Shown here: piece by piece, positions 8,397 through 15,372 of the stretch
Position numbering within the stretch: position 1 is the stretch's first letter
How the letters are laid out: each line of letters starts with the position of its first letter
Origin: Lentzea nigeriaca
GTDB taxonomy: Bacteria; Actinomycetota; Actinomycetes; Mycobacteriales; Pseudonocardiaceae
DNA: 56,747 nt
Reading direction: 5' to 3'
Assembly (NCBI RefSeq): GCF_016907955.1
Contig: NZ_JAFBCX010000031.1
Coordinates: forward strand, 1-56,747
Position numbers and translations under genes: made by a program
Notes under the pieces: model-generated
The model's database searches: none
The model's input: only the letters and a program-made list of their open reading frames with translations
What the model was told of the DNA's origin: nothing

Positions 8397-9124
8397 TGAA
8401 CACCCGTTTCCTGGCACTGGAACTCCGGCGCGCGGTGCGCAACGGCCGCTACCTGATCTTCACCGTGGTGGTGCCCTCGGTGATGTTCGTGCTGTTCGTG
8501 AACCTCTACGGCGGCGGCGAAGGCACATTCCCGAACGGATTACCGGTCACCACGTCGCTGATGATGAACATGGCGTTGTTCGGCGTGATGGCGGGCCCGC
8601 TGTCGATCGGCGCGCGAATCGCGGTCGAACGCGGGCTGGGCTGGCAGCGGCAGCTGCGGCTGACCCCGCTGACCGGCTCCGGCTACCTGATGACCAAGGG
8701 CGCGCTGGGCATGCTGGTGGGCTTGCCCGCCATCCTGCTGGTGTGCGCGATCGGCGTGGCCGAGGGCGTCCGGATGGACGCGCTGCACTGGGTCGGTGTG
8801 CTCGCGACGCTGTGGCTGGGCGCGGTTCCGTTCGTGCTGCTGGGCATCGTGATCGGACTGGTCGCGACCGCGGACGGCATGCAGGCGATCACGGGCCTGG
8901 CGTCGATGCTGTTCGGTCTGCTGGGCGGCATCTGGATCCCGGCGGACGTGGCGCCGGACTGGCTGGCGACGATCATGAAGGTGCTGCCGACGTACTGGGT
9001 CAAGCAGCTCACGGAGGCGCCGTTCGTCTCGGGGATCGACATCAGGCAGGCCTTGGTCGTGATCGGCCTGTGGGTGGCTGGTTTGTCGCTGATCGCCGTG
9101 CGCCGCTACCGCGCGCAAAGCTAG
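8396..9124 (+). CDS. ABC-2 type permease
   Basis: This 242-residue protein starts at ATG 8396, overlapping the stop of the ATPase gene by one base. The frame is open further upstream, but that stretch only mirrors the ATPase. It has six hydrophobic segments in the ABC-2 layout: an N-terminal helix preceded by R-F-L-A-L-E-L-R-R, and a conserved glycine-rich G-L-L-G-G-I-W-I-P motif before the last helices. It forms the membrane half of the exporter encoded with the gene before it. The substrate is unknown. Confidence 0.9.
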   Translation: MNTRFLALELRRAVRNGRYLIFTVVVPSVMFVLFVNLYGGGEGTFPNGLPVTTSLMMNMALFGVMAGPLSIGARIAVERGLGWQRQLRLTPLTGSGYLMTKGALGMLVGLPAILLVCAIGVAEGVRMDALHWVGVLATLWLGAVPFVLLGIVIGLVATADGMQAITGLASMLFGLLGGIWIPADVAPDWLATIMKVLPTYWVKQLTEAPFVSGIDIRQALVVIGLWVAGLSLIAVRRYRAQS

Positions 9125-9134
9125 GTTCGTCGTC

Positions 9135-10220
9135 GTGCGCCGCAAGGACAACAACAAGTGGTACTGGTTCTCCGTCCTGTTCGTCCTGCTCTACATCCCC
9201 TCGGTGATCTACGACGTCGCCGTCGGCGACCGGCCCCTGGTGGAGCGGGTGGGGCTGGTGCTGGTGCTGCTGGCCTACGGGGTCGGCTGGATGCTGATCC
9301 CGCGGTGGCTCTGGTCCGGCGCCGGCGAGAACTTCAACACGCTGGCGTGCCTGGTGCTCACCGCGATCGGCCTCGTCGCGGTGTTCTGGCTGGGCATGGA
9401 CTACGCGGGCCTGATGGTCTACATCATGTCCACGGTCGCGGTCGTGCTGAAGCCGTGGCGCGCCATCGCGATCGACGGGTCGGTGCTCCTGGTGCTCGCG
9501 GCCACGATGTACCTCACGCAGGAACTCCCGCGCGACGGCGACCGCCTGGCCACGTTGCTGTCGGTCTCCCTGGGCATGCTCGCGGTGGGCAGGATGATCC
9601 GGGCGAACCAGGCGTTGTCGGCGGCGCAGGACGAGATCGCCTCGCTGGCGAGGACCGAGGAACGCACCCGGCTGGCGCGGGACCTGCACGACATCCTGGG
9701 GCACAGCCTCACGACGATCACGTTGAAGACGGGCGTGGCGCGGCGGTTGCTGGAGAGCTCGGAACCCGACCGGGCGCTCGCGGAGATCCGCGAGGTCGAG
9801 CACCTCACCCGGCAGGCGCTCAGCGATGTGCGCACGACTGTCTCCGGCTACCGGGAGGTGTCGCTGTCGGCCGAGGTGGTCGGCGCGCGGGCGGCGTTGC
9901 GCACGGCCGGGGTCGAGGCGGACCTGCCGCACGCCGTGGACAACGTGCGACCCGAGCTGCAGGGGGTGTTCGGGTACGTGCTGCGTGAGGCGATCACCAA
10001 CGTGCTGCGGCACGCGGCCGCGACCCGCTGTTCGGTCCGGCTCGGCGCCACGTGGCTCGAGGTGCGGGACAACGGGCGCGGCGTCGGCGTCGGTGAGCCC
10101 GGAACCGGTTTGCGGGGCCTGTCGGAACGGCTGGCCCCGCACGGCGGAACAGTGCTCGCGGGGCCTTTGGCGGACGGCGGCTTCCGGCTGCGCGCCGAGG
10201 TCGGACAGGAGGCGGTGTGA
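9135..10220 (+). CDS. Sensor histidine kinase, DesK/NarX type
   Basis: This 361-residue kinase uses GTG 9135, 10 bp after the permease stop. Its N-terminal 150 residues hold about four to five transmembrane segments with short loops, so it probably senses the membrane itself. The HisKA_3 box R-L-A-R-D-L-H-D-I-L-G-H places the phospho-acceptor at H185. The HATPase part has R-E-A-I-T-N-V-L-R-H as N box and D-N-G-R-G-V as G1. The downstream regulator gene overlaps by 4 bp (GTGA), making a clear kinase-regulator pair. Confidence 0.92.
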   Translation: MRRKDNNKWYWFSVLFVLLYIPSVIYDVAVGDRPLVERVGLVLVLLAYGVGWMLIPRWLWSGAGENFNTLACLVLTAIGLVAVFWLGMDYAGLMVYIMSTVAVVLKPWRAIAIDGSVLLVLAATMYLTQELPRDGDRLATLLSVSLGMLAVGRMIRANQALSAAQDEIASLARTEERTRLARDLHDILGHSLTTITLKTGVARRLLESSEPDRALAEIREVEHLTRQALSDVRTTVSGYREVSLSAEVVGARAALRTAGVEADLPHAVDNVRPELQGVFGYVLREAITNVLRHAAATRCSVRLGATWLEVRDNGRGVGVGEPGTGLRGLSERLAPHGGTVLAGPLADGGFRLRAEVGQEAV

Positions 10221-10822
10221 TCAAGGTGTTGCTGGCGGACGACCAGGCGCTGGTGCGGGGCGCGTTCGCCGCGATGCTGGGCCTGGAACCCGACATCGAG
10301 GTCGTCGCCCAGGTCAGCGCGGGCGACGAGGTCGTGGCCGCCGCCCGGCGCACCGAGCCCCACGTCGCGTTGCTCGACGTCCAGATGCCTGGGGTGGACG
10401 GCCTCACCGCCGCCGCCGAGCTGCGCAAGACCGTACCGGGGTGCCGGGTGATCGTCTGCACGACGTTCGGACGGCCGGGCTACCTGGCGCGGGCGATGGC
10501 GGCGGGCGCGGCGGGGTTCGTCGTCAAGGACGCCACCCCCGAACAGCTCGTCGACGCCGTCCGCCGGGTGCACGCCGGTCTGCGGGTGGTGGATCCGGCG
10601 CTCGCCGCCGAGTCGCTCGCGACGGGGCACAGCCCGTTGACCGACCGGGAACGCGACGTCCTCGCCGTGGCCCGTGATGGCGGCACGGTGGCCGATCTGG
10701 CGAAGGCGCTGCACCTGTCCGAGGGCACCGTGCGCAACCACCTCAGCGCCGCGATCGGCAAGACGGGGGCGCGGACGAGGGCGGAGGCGGTGCGGGTCGC
10801 GGAGGACAGCGGCTGGCTGTAG
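10217..10822 (+). CDS. Response regulator, NarL/LuxR family (DesR-like)
   Basis: This 201-residue protein starts at GTG 10217 with a good ribosome site (AGGAGG). The receiver domain has the acidic pair D8-D9, phospho-acceptor D54 (A-L-L-D-V-Q-M-P-G) and K104. The C-terminal 60 residues are a LuxR-type helix-turn-helix with L-T-D-R-E-R-D-V-L and L-S-E-G-T-V-R-N-H-L. It is the partner of the kinase encoded just before it and probably activates the exporter operon through the inverted repeat at 7431-7453. Confidence 0.93.
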   Translation: MIKVLLADDQALVRGAFAAMLGLEPDIEVVAQVSAGDEVVAAARRTEPHVALLDVQMPGVDGLTAAAELRKTVPGCRVIVCTTFGRPGYLARAMAAGAAGFVVKDATPEQLVDAVRRVHAGLRVVDPALAAESLATGHSPLTDRERDVLAVARDGGTVADLAKALHLSEGTVRNHLSAAIGKTGARTRAEAVRVAEDSGWL

Positions 10823-10841
10823 GCCGGGTAGCGTTCAGCCC

Positions 10842-11438
10842 GTGGAACCTGTCGCGCTGCCGTGGGGCCGCCCTCGTGAGGAACGGGCCGATGCCGCACG
10901 CAACCGCGCCCACCTGATCGACGTCGCCCGCCGGATGGTGGCGGAGCTGGGCGCCGACAAGGTCACCATGGACGGCCTCGCCGAGCAGGCGGGGCTGGGC
11001 AAGGGCACGGTGTTCCGCCGCTTCCGTACCCGTGCCGGCATCTTCCACGCGCTGCTCGACGAGGAGGAGCGGCACTTCCAGCAGCGGGTGCTGAGCGGTC
11101 CGCCACCACTCGGTCCCGGTGCGCCGCCGGTCGAGCGGCTGGTCGCGTTCGGCCGGGCACGCCTGGAGTTCCTGGCGGAGCACATGGTCCTGGCGCGAGC
11201 CTCGCTCGATCCCGGCCGGCCCGTTCCCGTGAGCGAGAGCCCGTCGCTGTTCCACGTGCGGATGCTGCTGGGCGAGGCGTGCCCGGCGGAGGCCGCGAGC
11301 GGCGCCCTGGCGTTGCAGCTGGTCGCCGCACTGGAGGGGCCGATCCTGCTGTACCTGCACAGCGAGGGCACGCCCGAGGTGGACGGTCTGATCGCCGGTT
11401 GGCAGGTCCTCGCGGAACGCGTCTGCGGCGTCAGCTGA
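10842..11438 (+). CDS. TetR family transcriptional regulator
   Basis: GTG 10842 gives 198 residues and fits the family length; the frame runs open further upstream, but that part overlaps the response regulator and has no protein-like composition. The N-terminal helix-turn-helix spans about 15-62 (V-T-M-D-G-L-A-E-Q-A-G-L-G-K-G-T-V-F-R-R-F). The C-terminal ligand domain is of the common actinobacterial type with V-E-R-L-V-A-F-G-R-A-R-L-E-F-L. The last 8 bp overlap the end of the convergent threonine aldolase gene. Its target is unknown. Confidence 0.88.
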   Translation: MEPVALPWGRPREERADAARNRAHLIDVARRMVAELGADKVTMDGLAEQAGLGKGTVFRRFRTRAGIFHALLDEEERHFQQRVLSGPPPLGPGAPPVERLVAFGRARLEFLAEHMVLARASLDPGRPVPVSESPSLFHVRMLLGEACPAEAASGALALQLVAALEGPILLYLHSEGTPEVDGLIAGWQVLAERVCGVS

Positions 11439-12471
11439 GCGCACTGATGGCGGTGAGCAGACCGTCGACGTCCTCGGGCGCGGTCGCGAACGAGGTGACG
11501 AGCCGGGCTACTCCCGGCTCCCAGCGGTCGTGGTAGAAGGCGTATCCCTGAGCCAGCAGGCCGTCGGTGACGTGCTGTGGCAGCCGGCAGAAGATGATGT
11601 TGGCGTCGACCGAGGCGACGAGCTCGACACCGGGGACCGCCTTCAGTCCATTCTGGAGTCGAGCGGCCATCGCGTTGGCGTGCCTGGCGTTGCGCAGCCA
11701 CAGCTCGTCGGTCAGGTAGGCGGCGAGCTGGGCGGCCTGGAAGCGCATCTTGGACGTGAGCTGGCCCGCGCGCTTGGCGCGGAACGAGAGCTCCGGGGTG
11801 AGCGAGCGGTCGAAGACGACGACGGCGTCCGCGGTCATCGTGCCGTTCTTGGTGGCACCGAAGGAAAGCAGGTCGACGCCTGCCTTCCAGCTCATCTCGG
11901 CGGGGGTGCAGCCGAGAGCGGCGACCGCGCCGGCGAAGCGCGCGCCGTCCAGGTGCAGGCGCAGCCCCGCCTCCTTGGTGATCTCGCCGATCGTGCGGAG
12001 CTCGTCGAGAGTGTGGACCCCGCCGGTTTCCGTGGCCTGGCTGATGCTCACGACGGACGGCTCGACGCTGTGCACGTCGCCTTTCTTGTGCCGCACGGCG
12101 GCACGCAGGGCGTCGGGGTCGATCTTGGCGTCGTCGCCGGGCAGCGGAACGAGCTTGGCGCCCGCGGTGAAGAACTCGGGCGCTCCGCACTCGTCGTTGT
12201 CGACGTGACTTTCGCGGTGGCACAACACGCTTCCCCACGGCCGGGTCAGTGCCGCGAGGCACAGCGCGTTGGCGGCGGAACCGGTCGACGTGAACAGCAC
12301 GTCCACGTCGCGTTCGAACATCTCGCACAGCCGCCGGCGAACCTCGGCGCTGGTGGTGTCGTTGCCGTACGCCGCAGCGGGTCCCGAGGAGGCGCGGGCC
12401 ACGGCGTCGAGGATCTCCGGGGTGGTTCCGGCGGAGTTGTCGCTGGCGAAGGCGTGCGCGTAGGCGGTCAC
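11431..12471 (-). CDS. Low-specificity L-threonine aldolase family PLP enzyme
   Basis: This 346-residue fold-type I PLP enzyme starts at GTG 12471. The PLP lysine is K208 in S-F-G-A-T-K-N-G-T, the cofactor aspartate is D175 in H-L-D-G-A-R, and T-S-T-G-S-A-A-N (61-68) forms the phosphate cup. Members split L-threonine or L-allo-threonine into glycine and acetaldehyde, and some act on other beta-hydroxy amino acids. It is last in a three-gene minus-strand unit after an alanyl-tRNA editing protein and a cupin regulator. This suggests control of serine, glycine and threonine levels; that link is inference. Confidence 0.88.
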   Translation of the reverse strand: MTAYAHAFASDNSAGTTPEILDAVARASSGPAAAYGNDTTSAEVRRRLCEMFERDVDVLFTSTGSAANALCLAALTRPWGSVLCHRESHVDNDECGAPEFFTAGAKLVPLPGDDAKIDPDALRAAVRHKKGDVHSVEPSVVSISQATETGGVHTLDELRTIGEITKEAGLRLHLDGARFAGAVAALGCTPAEMSWKAGVDLLSFGATKNGTMTADAVVVFDRSLTPELSFRAKRAGQLTSKMRFQAAQLAAYLTDELWLRNARHANAMAARLQNGLKAVPGVELVASVDANIIFCRLPQHVTDGLLAQGYAFYHDRWEPGVARLVTSFATAPEDVDGLLTAISALS

Positions 12472-12484
12472 GTGGTGGGCCCTT

Positions 12485-13039
12485 TCAGCTGACGATGGGC
12501 GAGGCGATGACGACGGTGACGTCCGCCGGTTCCGTGCCCGTGCGGTAGAGGTGGGGAGCGTCTCCCGCGAACGCGAGCAGGTCGCCGGGCGCCAGCTCGC
12601 GCGGGTTCTCCGACGGGCCCGCGGTCAGCCGGCCGGAGACGACCAGCAGGTGCTCGACGGTGCCGGTCGCGTGCGGGATGCCGTGCATCTCGGTGTCCTT
12701 CGGCATGCGCAGCCGCCAGATCTCCAGGCTGTTGCCGCTGCTGATCCGGCGCAGCAGCTCCCGGCCGACCTCGCCCTCTGCGATCTCGGTACCGGGCACG
12801 AACACCGGTCCGGGGTCGGTGTCGCGGGTCAGCAGGTCGGTCAGCGGGATCCGCAGGGCGATGGCGAGCGCGTCGAGCGTCTCCACCGTCGGGTTGCCCA
12901 GCCCTGCCTCCAGTTTGGACAGTGTCGCCTTGCTGAGGCCCGCCCGTCGCGCGAGCTCGGAGCCGGTCATGCCGCGCTGCTCACGACGACGGCGGATCTG
13001 CGCGCCCACGGACGCGGCGGTGCTGCTCGTCGACGCCAT
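12485..13039 (-). CDS. XRE family regulator with C-terminal cupin domain
   Basis: ATG 13039 gives 184 residues; the frame is open upstream, but that part is antisense-like and overlaps the AlaX gene. Residues 11-70 form an XRE/Cro helix-turn-helix (L-A-R-R-A-G-L-S-K-A-T-L-S-K-L-E). Residues of about 105-184 are a small cupin with V-E-H-L-L-V-V-S-G-R-L and L-A-P-G-D-L-L-A-F. Such proteins usually bind a small ligand, often an amino acid derivative, through the cupin. The stop of the AlaX gene and this ATG share one base, so the two are co-translated. It probably autoregulates the unit. Confidence 0.9.
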   Translation of the reverse strand: MASTSSTAASVGAQIRRRREQRGMTGSELARRAGLSKATLSKLEAGLGNPTVETLDALAIALRIPLTDLLTRDTDPGPVFVPGTEIAEGEVGRELLRRISSGNSLEIWRLRMPKDTEMHGIPHATGTVEHLLVVSGRLTAGPSENPRELAPGDLLAFAGDAPHLYRTGTEPADVTVVIASPIVS

Positions 13040-13710
13040 CACCGCTCCCCGTGCACGGCGGAGTACGACACCCGGACGCGTCCCTTCTTGACCTTCAGCG
13101 TCGGCACCACGAGATCGGCGAGGTCGCCGAGGCTGCGCACGTGCGTCCCGCCGCACGGTGCCGCGTGCAGGTCTCCCAGGAACACCACTCGCCGCCCCTG
13201 GTCGTTCGTCTCGGCGGTCACCGGCAGGTCCTCGTCGACGGCCGCCGCGACCACCTTGCGCAGTTCGGCGGTGATCTCCTCGCGGCCATCGGGATCGGCC
13301 AGCCGGGGATCGGCACGCGGATCGGTGAACTCGACGCGCGCCTGACCGGGGAAGTGGTTGCTCCCGGCCAGCTCCCACCCGAACGAACGGCCCGCCGCCT
13401 CGACCAGGTGCCCGGCGGTGTGCAGGGCGGCGTGCGCGAGCCTGACCCGCAGATCGATCCTGGCCCGCACCCGTTGCCCCACGGCCGACTGCGGTCCCTC
13501 GGTCACCACCAGACCCGACTCCTCGTCCCGGACGGGCACGACCTCGACGTCGTCCAGCCAGCCCCGGTCGGCGGGCTGACCGCCGCCCTGCGGGTGGAAC
13601 AGGCAGTGCTCGACGGCGACCCACGGCCGTCCGTCGCGCTGCCCAACCGCGATCACCCGAGTGTCGGCCTCGTCCGCGTAGGTGTCGTCGAGGTACGCCT
13701 TGACCTGCAT
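13039..13710 (-). CDS. Alanyl-tRNA editing protein (AlaX-type)
   Basis: ATG 13710 is chosen because GGAG lies six bases upstream; a TTG at 13722 is possible. The 223-residue protein matches AlaX-M, the free-standing editing domain of AlaRS that deacylates mischarged Ser-tRNA(Ala) or Gly-tRNA(Ala). Zinc ligands are visible as H-T-A-G-H (97-101) and C-G-G-T-H (186-190). An F-H-P-Q-G-G-G-Q-P motif near 38-46 belongs to the N-terminal beta barrel. It is first in an operon with an XRE-cupin regulator and threonine aldolase. Confidence 0.92.
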   Translation of the reverse strand: MQVKAYLDDTYADEADTRVIAVGQRDGRPWVAVEHCLFHPQGGGQPADRGWLDDVEVVPVRDEESGLVVTEGPQSAVGQRVRARIDLRVRLAHAALHTAGHLVEAAGRSFGWELAGSNHFPGQARVEFTDPRADPRLADPDGREEITAELRKVVAAAVDEDLPVTAETNDQGRRVVFLGDLHAAPCGGTHVRSLGDLADLVVPTLKVKKGRVRVSYSAVHGER

Positions 13711-13740
13711 CGTCAGCTCCAACCGTTGAACGATGCGTTT

Positions 13741-13746
13741 ACTATA
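13741..13746 (-). promoter_or_regulatory. Possible -10 element of the AlaX operon
   Basis: Read on the minus strand, TATAGT lies 31 bp before the AlaX ATG inside the short gap to the preceding gene. It is unusually AT-rich for this window. CGTTC occurs on both sides of it (minus strand), which could be half-sites for the operon's XRE regulator. No good -35 is visible. Confidence 0.35.
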
Positions 13747-14368
13747 ACGAACGCTGGAGCTGACGGTCGTGGACCCCGCGCCACACGATCAACGACACGA
13801 TGGCGCCGCACAAGCACAGGAACATGTCCCACTGGGTGTCCCACTGATCGCCTTGGGTGGCGAGGAAGTCGTCGGCCCCGCTGCCCAGGATCAGAGCGCT
13901 GAACCACTCGACGAACTCGAAGCACGCGCTGATCGCGAGACACACGCTCGCCGTGAGGAAGCCGACCCAGCCGCCCGGCCGCAGCGGTGTCCGCCGCAGC
14001 AACACCTCCCGGACCGCCACCGCGGGCACGAAGCCCTGGATGAAGTGAGCGAAGCGGTCGTAGTTGTTGCGCTGAGTGCCGAGCAGCTCCTGCGCCCACT
14101 CCCCCAGCGGCGTCTCGGCGTACGTGTACTGCCCGCCGTAGCAGAGCACCAACGCGTGCAGCACCAACAGCCACGACAACAGCCTGGTCAACGGAAACCG
14201 CTTGTGCAGCGCCACCACCAGCGGCAGCCCGATCAGCACCCACACGACCTCGAGCACCCAGGTGCCGAGCGACCTCGCCTGCACTCCGCTCGCCACGAGC
14301 GCGGCGATCACGACGCCCGCCAGCACCCGGCCCTCGGTCCGGCCCACGCCGCGCACTTCGTGCTCCAT
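13742..14368 (-). CDS. DUF2238 (YjdF-like) membrane protein
   Basis: This 208-residue integral membrane protein has about six hydrophobic segments. It carries the diagnostic DUF2238 motifs: G-G-Q-Y-T-Y-A-E-T-P-L-G-E-W, N-N-Y-D-R-F-A-H-F-I-Q-G, A-C-F-E-F-V-E-W and L-A-T-Q-G-D-Q-W-D-T-Q-W-D-M. The conserved acidic, His and Trp residues sit near the membrane faces, but no reaction is known for the family. Length is normal. It ends only 31 bp before the AlaX start on the same strand, yet a promoter-like sequence sits there, so co-transcription is possible but not certain. Confidence 0.88.
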   Translation of the reverse strand: MEHEVRGVGRTEGRVLAGVVIAALVASGVQARSLGTWVLEVVWVLIGLPLVVALHKRFPLTRLLSWLLVLHALVLCYGGQYTYAETPLGEWAQELLGTQRNNYDRFAHFIQGFVPAVAVREVLLRRTPLRPGGWVGFLTASVCLAISACFEFVEWFSALILGSGADDFLATQGDQWDTQWDMFLCLCGAIVSLIVWRGVHDRQLQRSL

Positions 14369-14476
14369 GCGGGGTCAATCTATGGGTGTTCGAGGTGTTC
14401 GGTTACCTGGCGGCGCTCAACCGCGATCACGACCAGCGTAACGAGCGCGAACGCCGGGCAGACCCACCCGCGCGTG

Positions 14477-15319
14477 TCATCTGTCGTCGAGCCGGACCAG
14501 CTGCGCTCTCGGGTACTTGCGGCCCGGCATCGGCACCGGCGACCCGGTGAACGACACCGGCGTGCCGGCCAGCAGCAACGTCAGCCCCTCCGGCAGATCG
14601 TCGCGCGACACGAACCACGAACCACCACGCGTGTCGGTGATGAACCCGTGCGACTGCCCGGACTTCCACGTCGTCACGGTCCCCCGCCGACGACCGCGCG
14701 GAGCACCCACCGGTGACGCGACCGCCTCCGACGACCGCACGAACGCGCGCCGCAGCGGGTACTCGGGCAGGTCGCCCGGAGCGAACAGCTCGTCGAAACC
14801 TGGGGTGAAAGGCGTCGCGGCGCGCAGCGGTGCGGCGGTGCGCGGGGTCCAGGCGGGCGCGGCGGTCCGGACGTCCACGACCGGGACGACCACGTGCACG
14901 CCGCGTTCGGTCAGCCTCGTCACGAGCGGGGTGAAGTCGGCGTCACCGGTGAGCAGGACGACCCACTGCAACGGCACGGTGGTCGCGCGGTCCCAGGCCT
15001 CCAGCGCCAGCTGGACGTCGACGCCCTTCTCCTTGCCGCCGTGCAGAGGCAGGTCGTGGCGAGTCACGCCCGCGGCGCTCAGCACCGCGTCGAACGACGC
15101 GGCCGGGGTGTCGATGCGGCCGCGGACGTAGTGCGCCTCGGAGACGACGCACTCGTCGATCGGGTGGCCCGTCTCGGTGTGGACGTACCAGCGCAGGGCG
15201 TCGTGCAGACCGTCCAGCGAGATCCGGGCGGCCCGCTCGTGCGCGGTGGCGTAGAAGTCGCTGAGGTACGCGAACCACGTGCCGTCGTAGAACACGCCTA
15301 TGCGGACGATCTTCCCCAT
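14477..15319 (-). CDS. NYN domain protein with C-terminal cold-shock-like domain
   Basis: ATG 15319 gives 280 residues; the longer open frame upstream mirrors the GH2 gene. Residues 1-150 are a NYN/PIN-like domain (LabA/DUF88 type): D12 in G-V-F-Y-D-G-T, and L-L-T-G-D-A-D-F-T-P-L with two aspartates that would hold a catalytic metal. Residues of about 215-280 resemble a cold-shock OB fold: G-T-V-T-T-W-K-S-G-Q-S-H-G-F-I-T-D, then W-F-V-S. The combination suggests an RNA-binding ribonuclease. A hairpin terminator of the preceding GH2 gene sits between the two genes. Confidence 0.88.
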   Translation of the reverse strand: MGKIVRIGVFYDGTWFAYLSDFYATAHERAARISLDGLHDALRWYVHTETGHPIDECVVSEAHYVRGRIDTPAASFDAVLSAAGVTRHDLPLHGGKEKGVDVQLALEAWDRATTVPLQWVVLLTGDADFTPLVTRLTERGVHVVVPVVDVRTAAPAWTPRTAAPLRAATPFTPGFDELFAPGDLPEYPLRRAFVRSSEAVASPVGAPRGRRRGTVTTWKSGQSHGFITDTRGGSWFVSRDDLPEGLTLLLAGTPVSFTGSPVPMPGRKYPRAQLVRLDDR

Positions 15320-15335
15320 TGGACAGACATTACCT

Positions 15336-15369
15336 GCGAGGTGCTGGACCAGCGGGTCCAGCACCTCGC
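15336..15369 (-). terminator. Perfect 15-bp hairpin after the GH2 gene
   Basis: GCGAGGTGCTGGACC (15336-15350) and its exact complement (15355-15369) enclose a 4-nt loop. It begins a few bases after the GH2 stop at 15373 and ends 16 bp before the NYN start, both read on the minus strand. There is no T run, as is common for actinobacterial terminators. Confidence 0.8.
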
Positions 15370-15372
15370 CAC

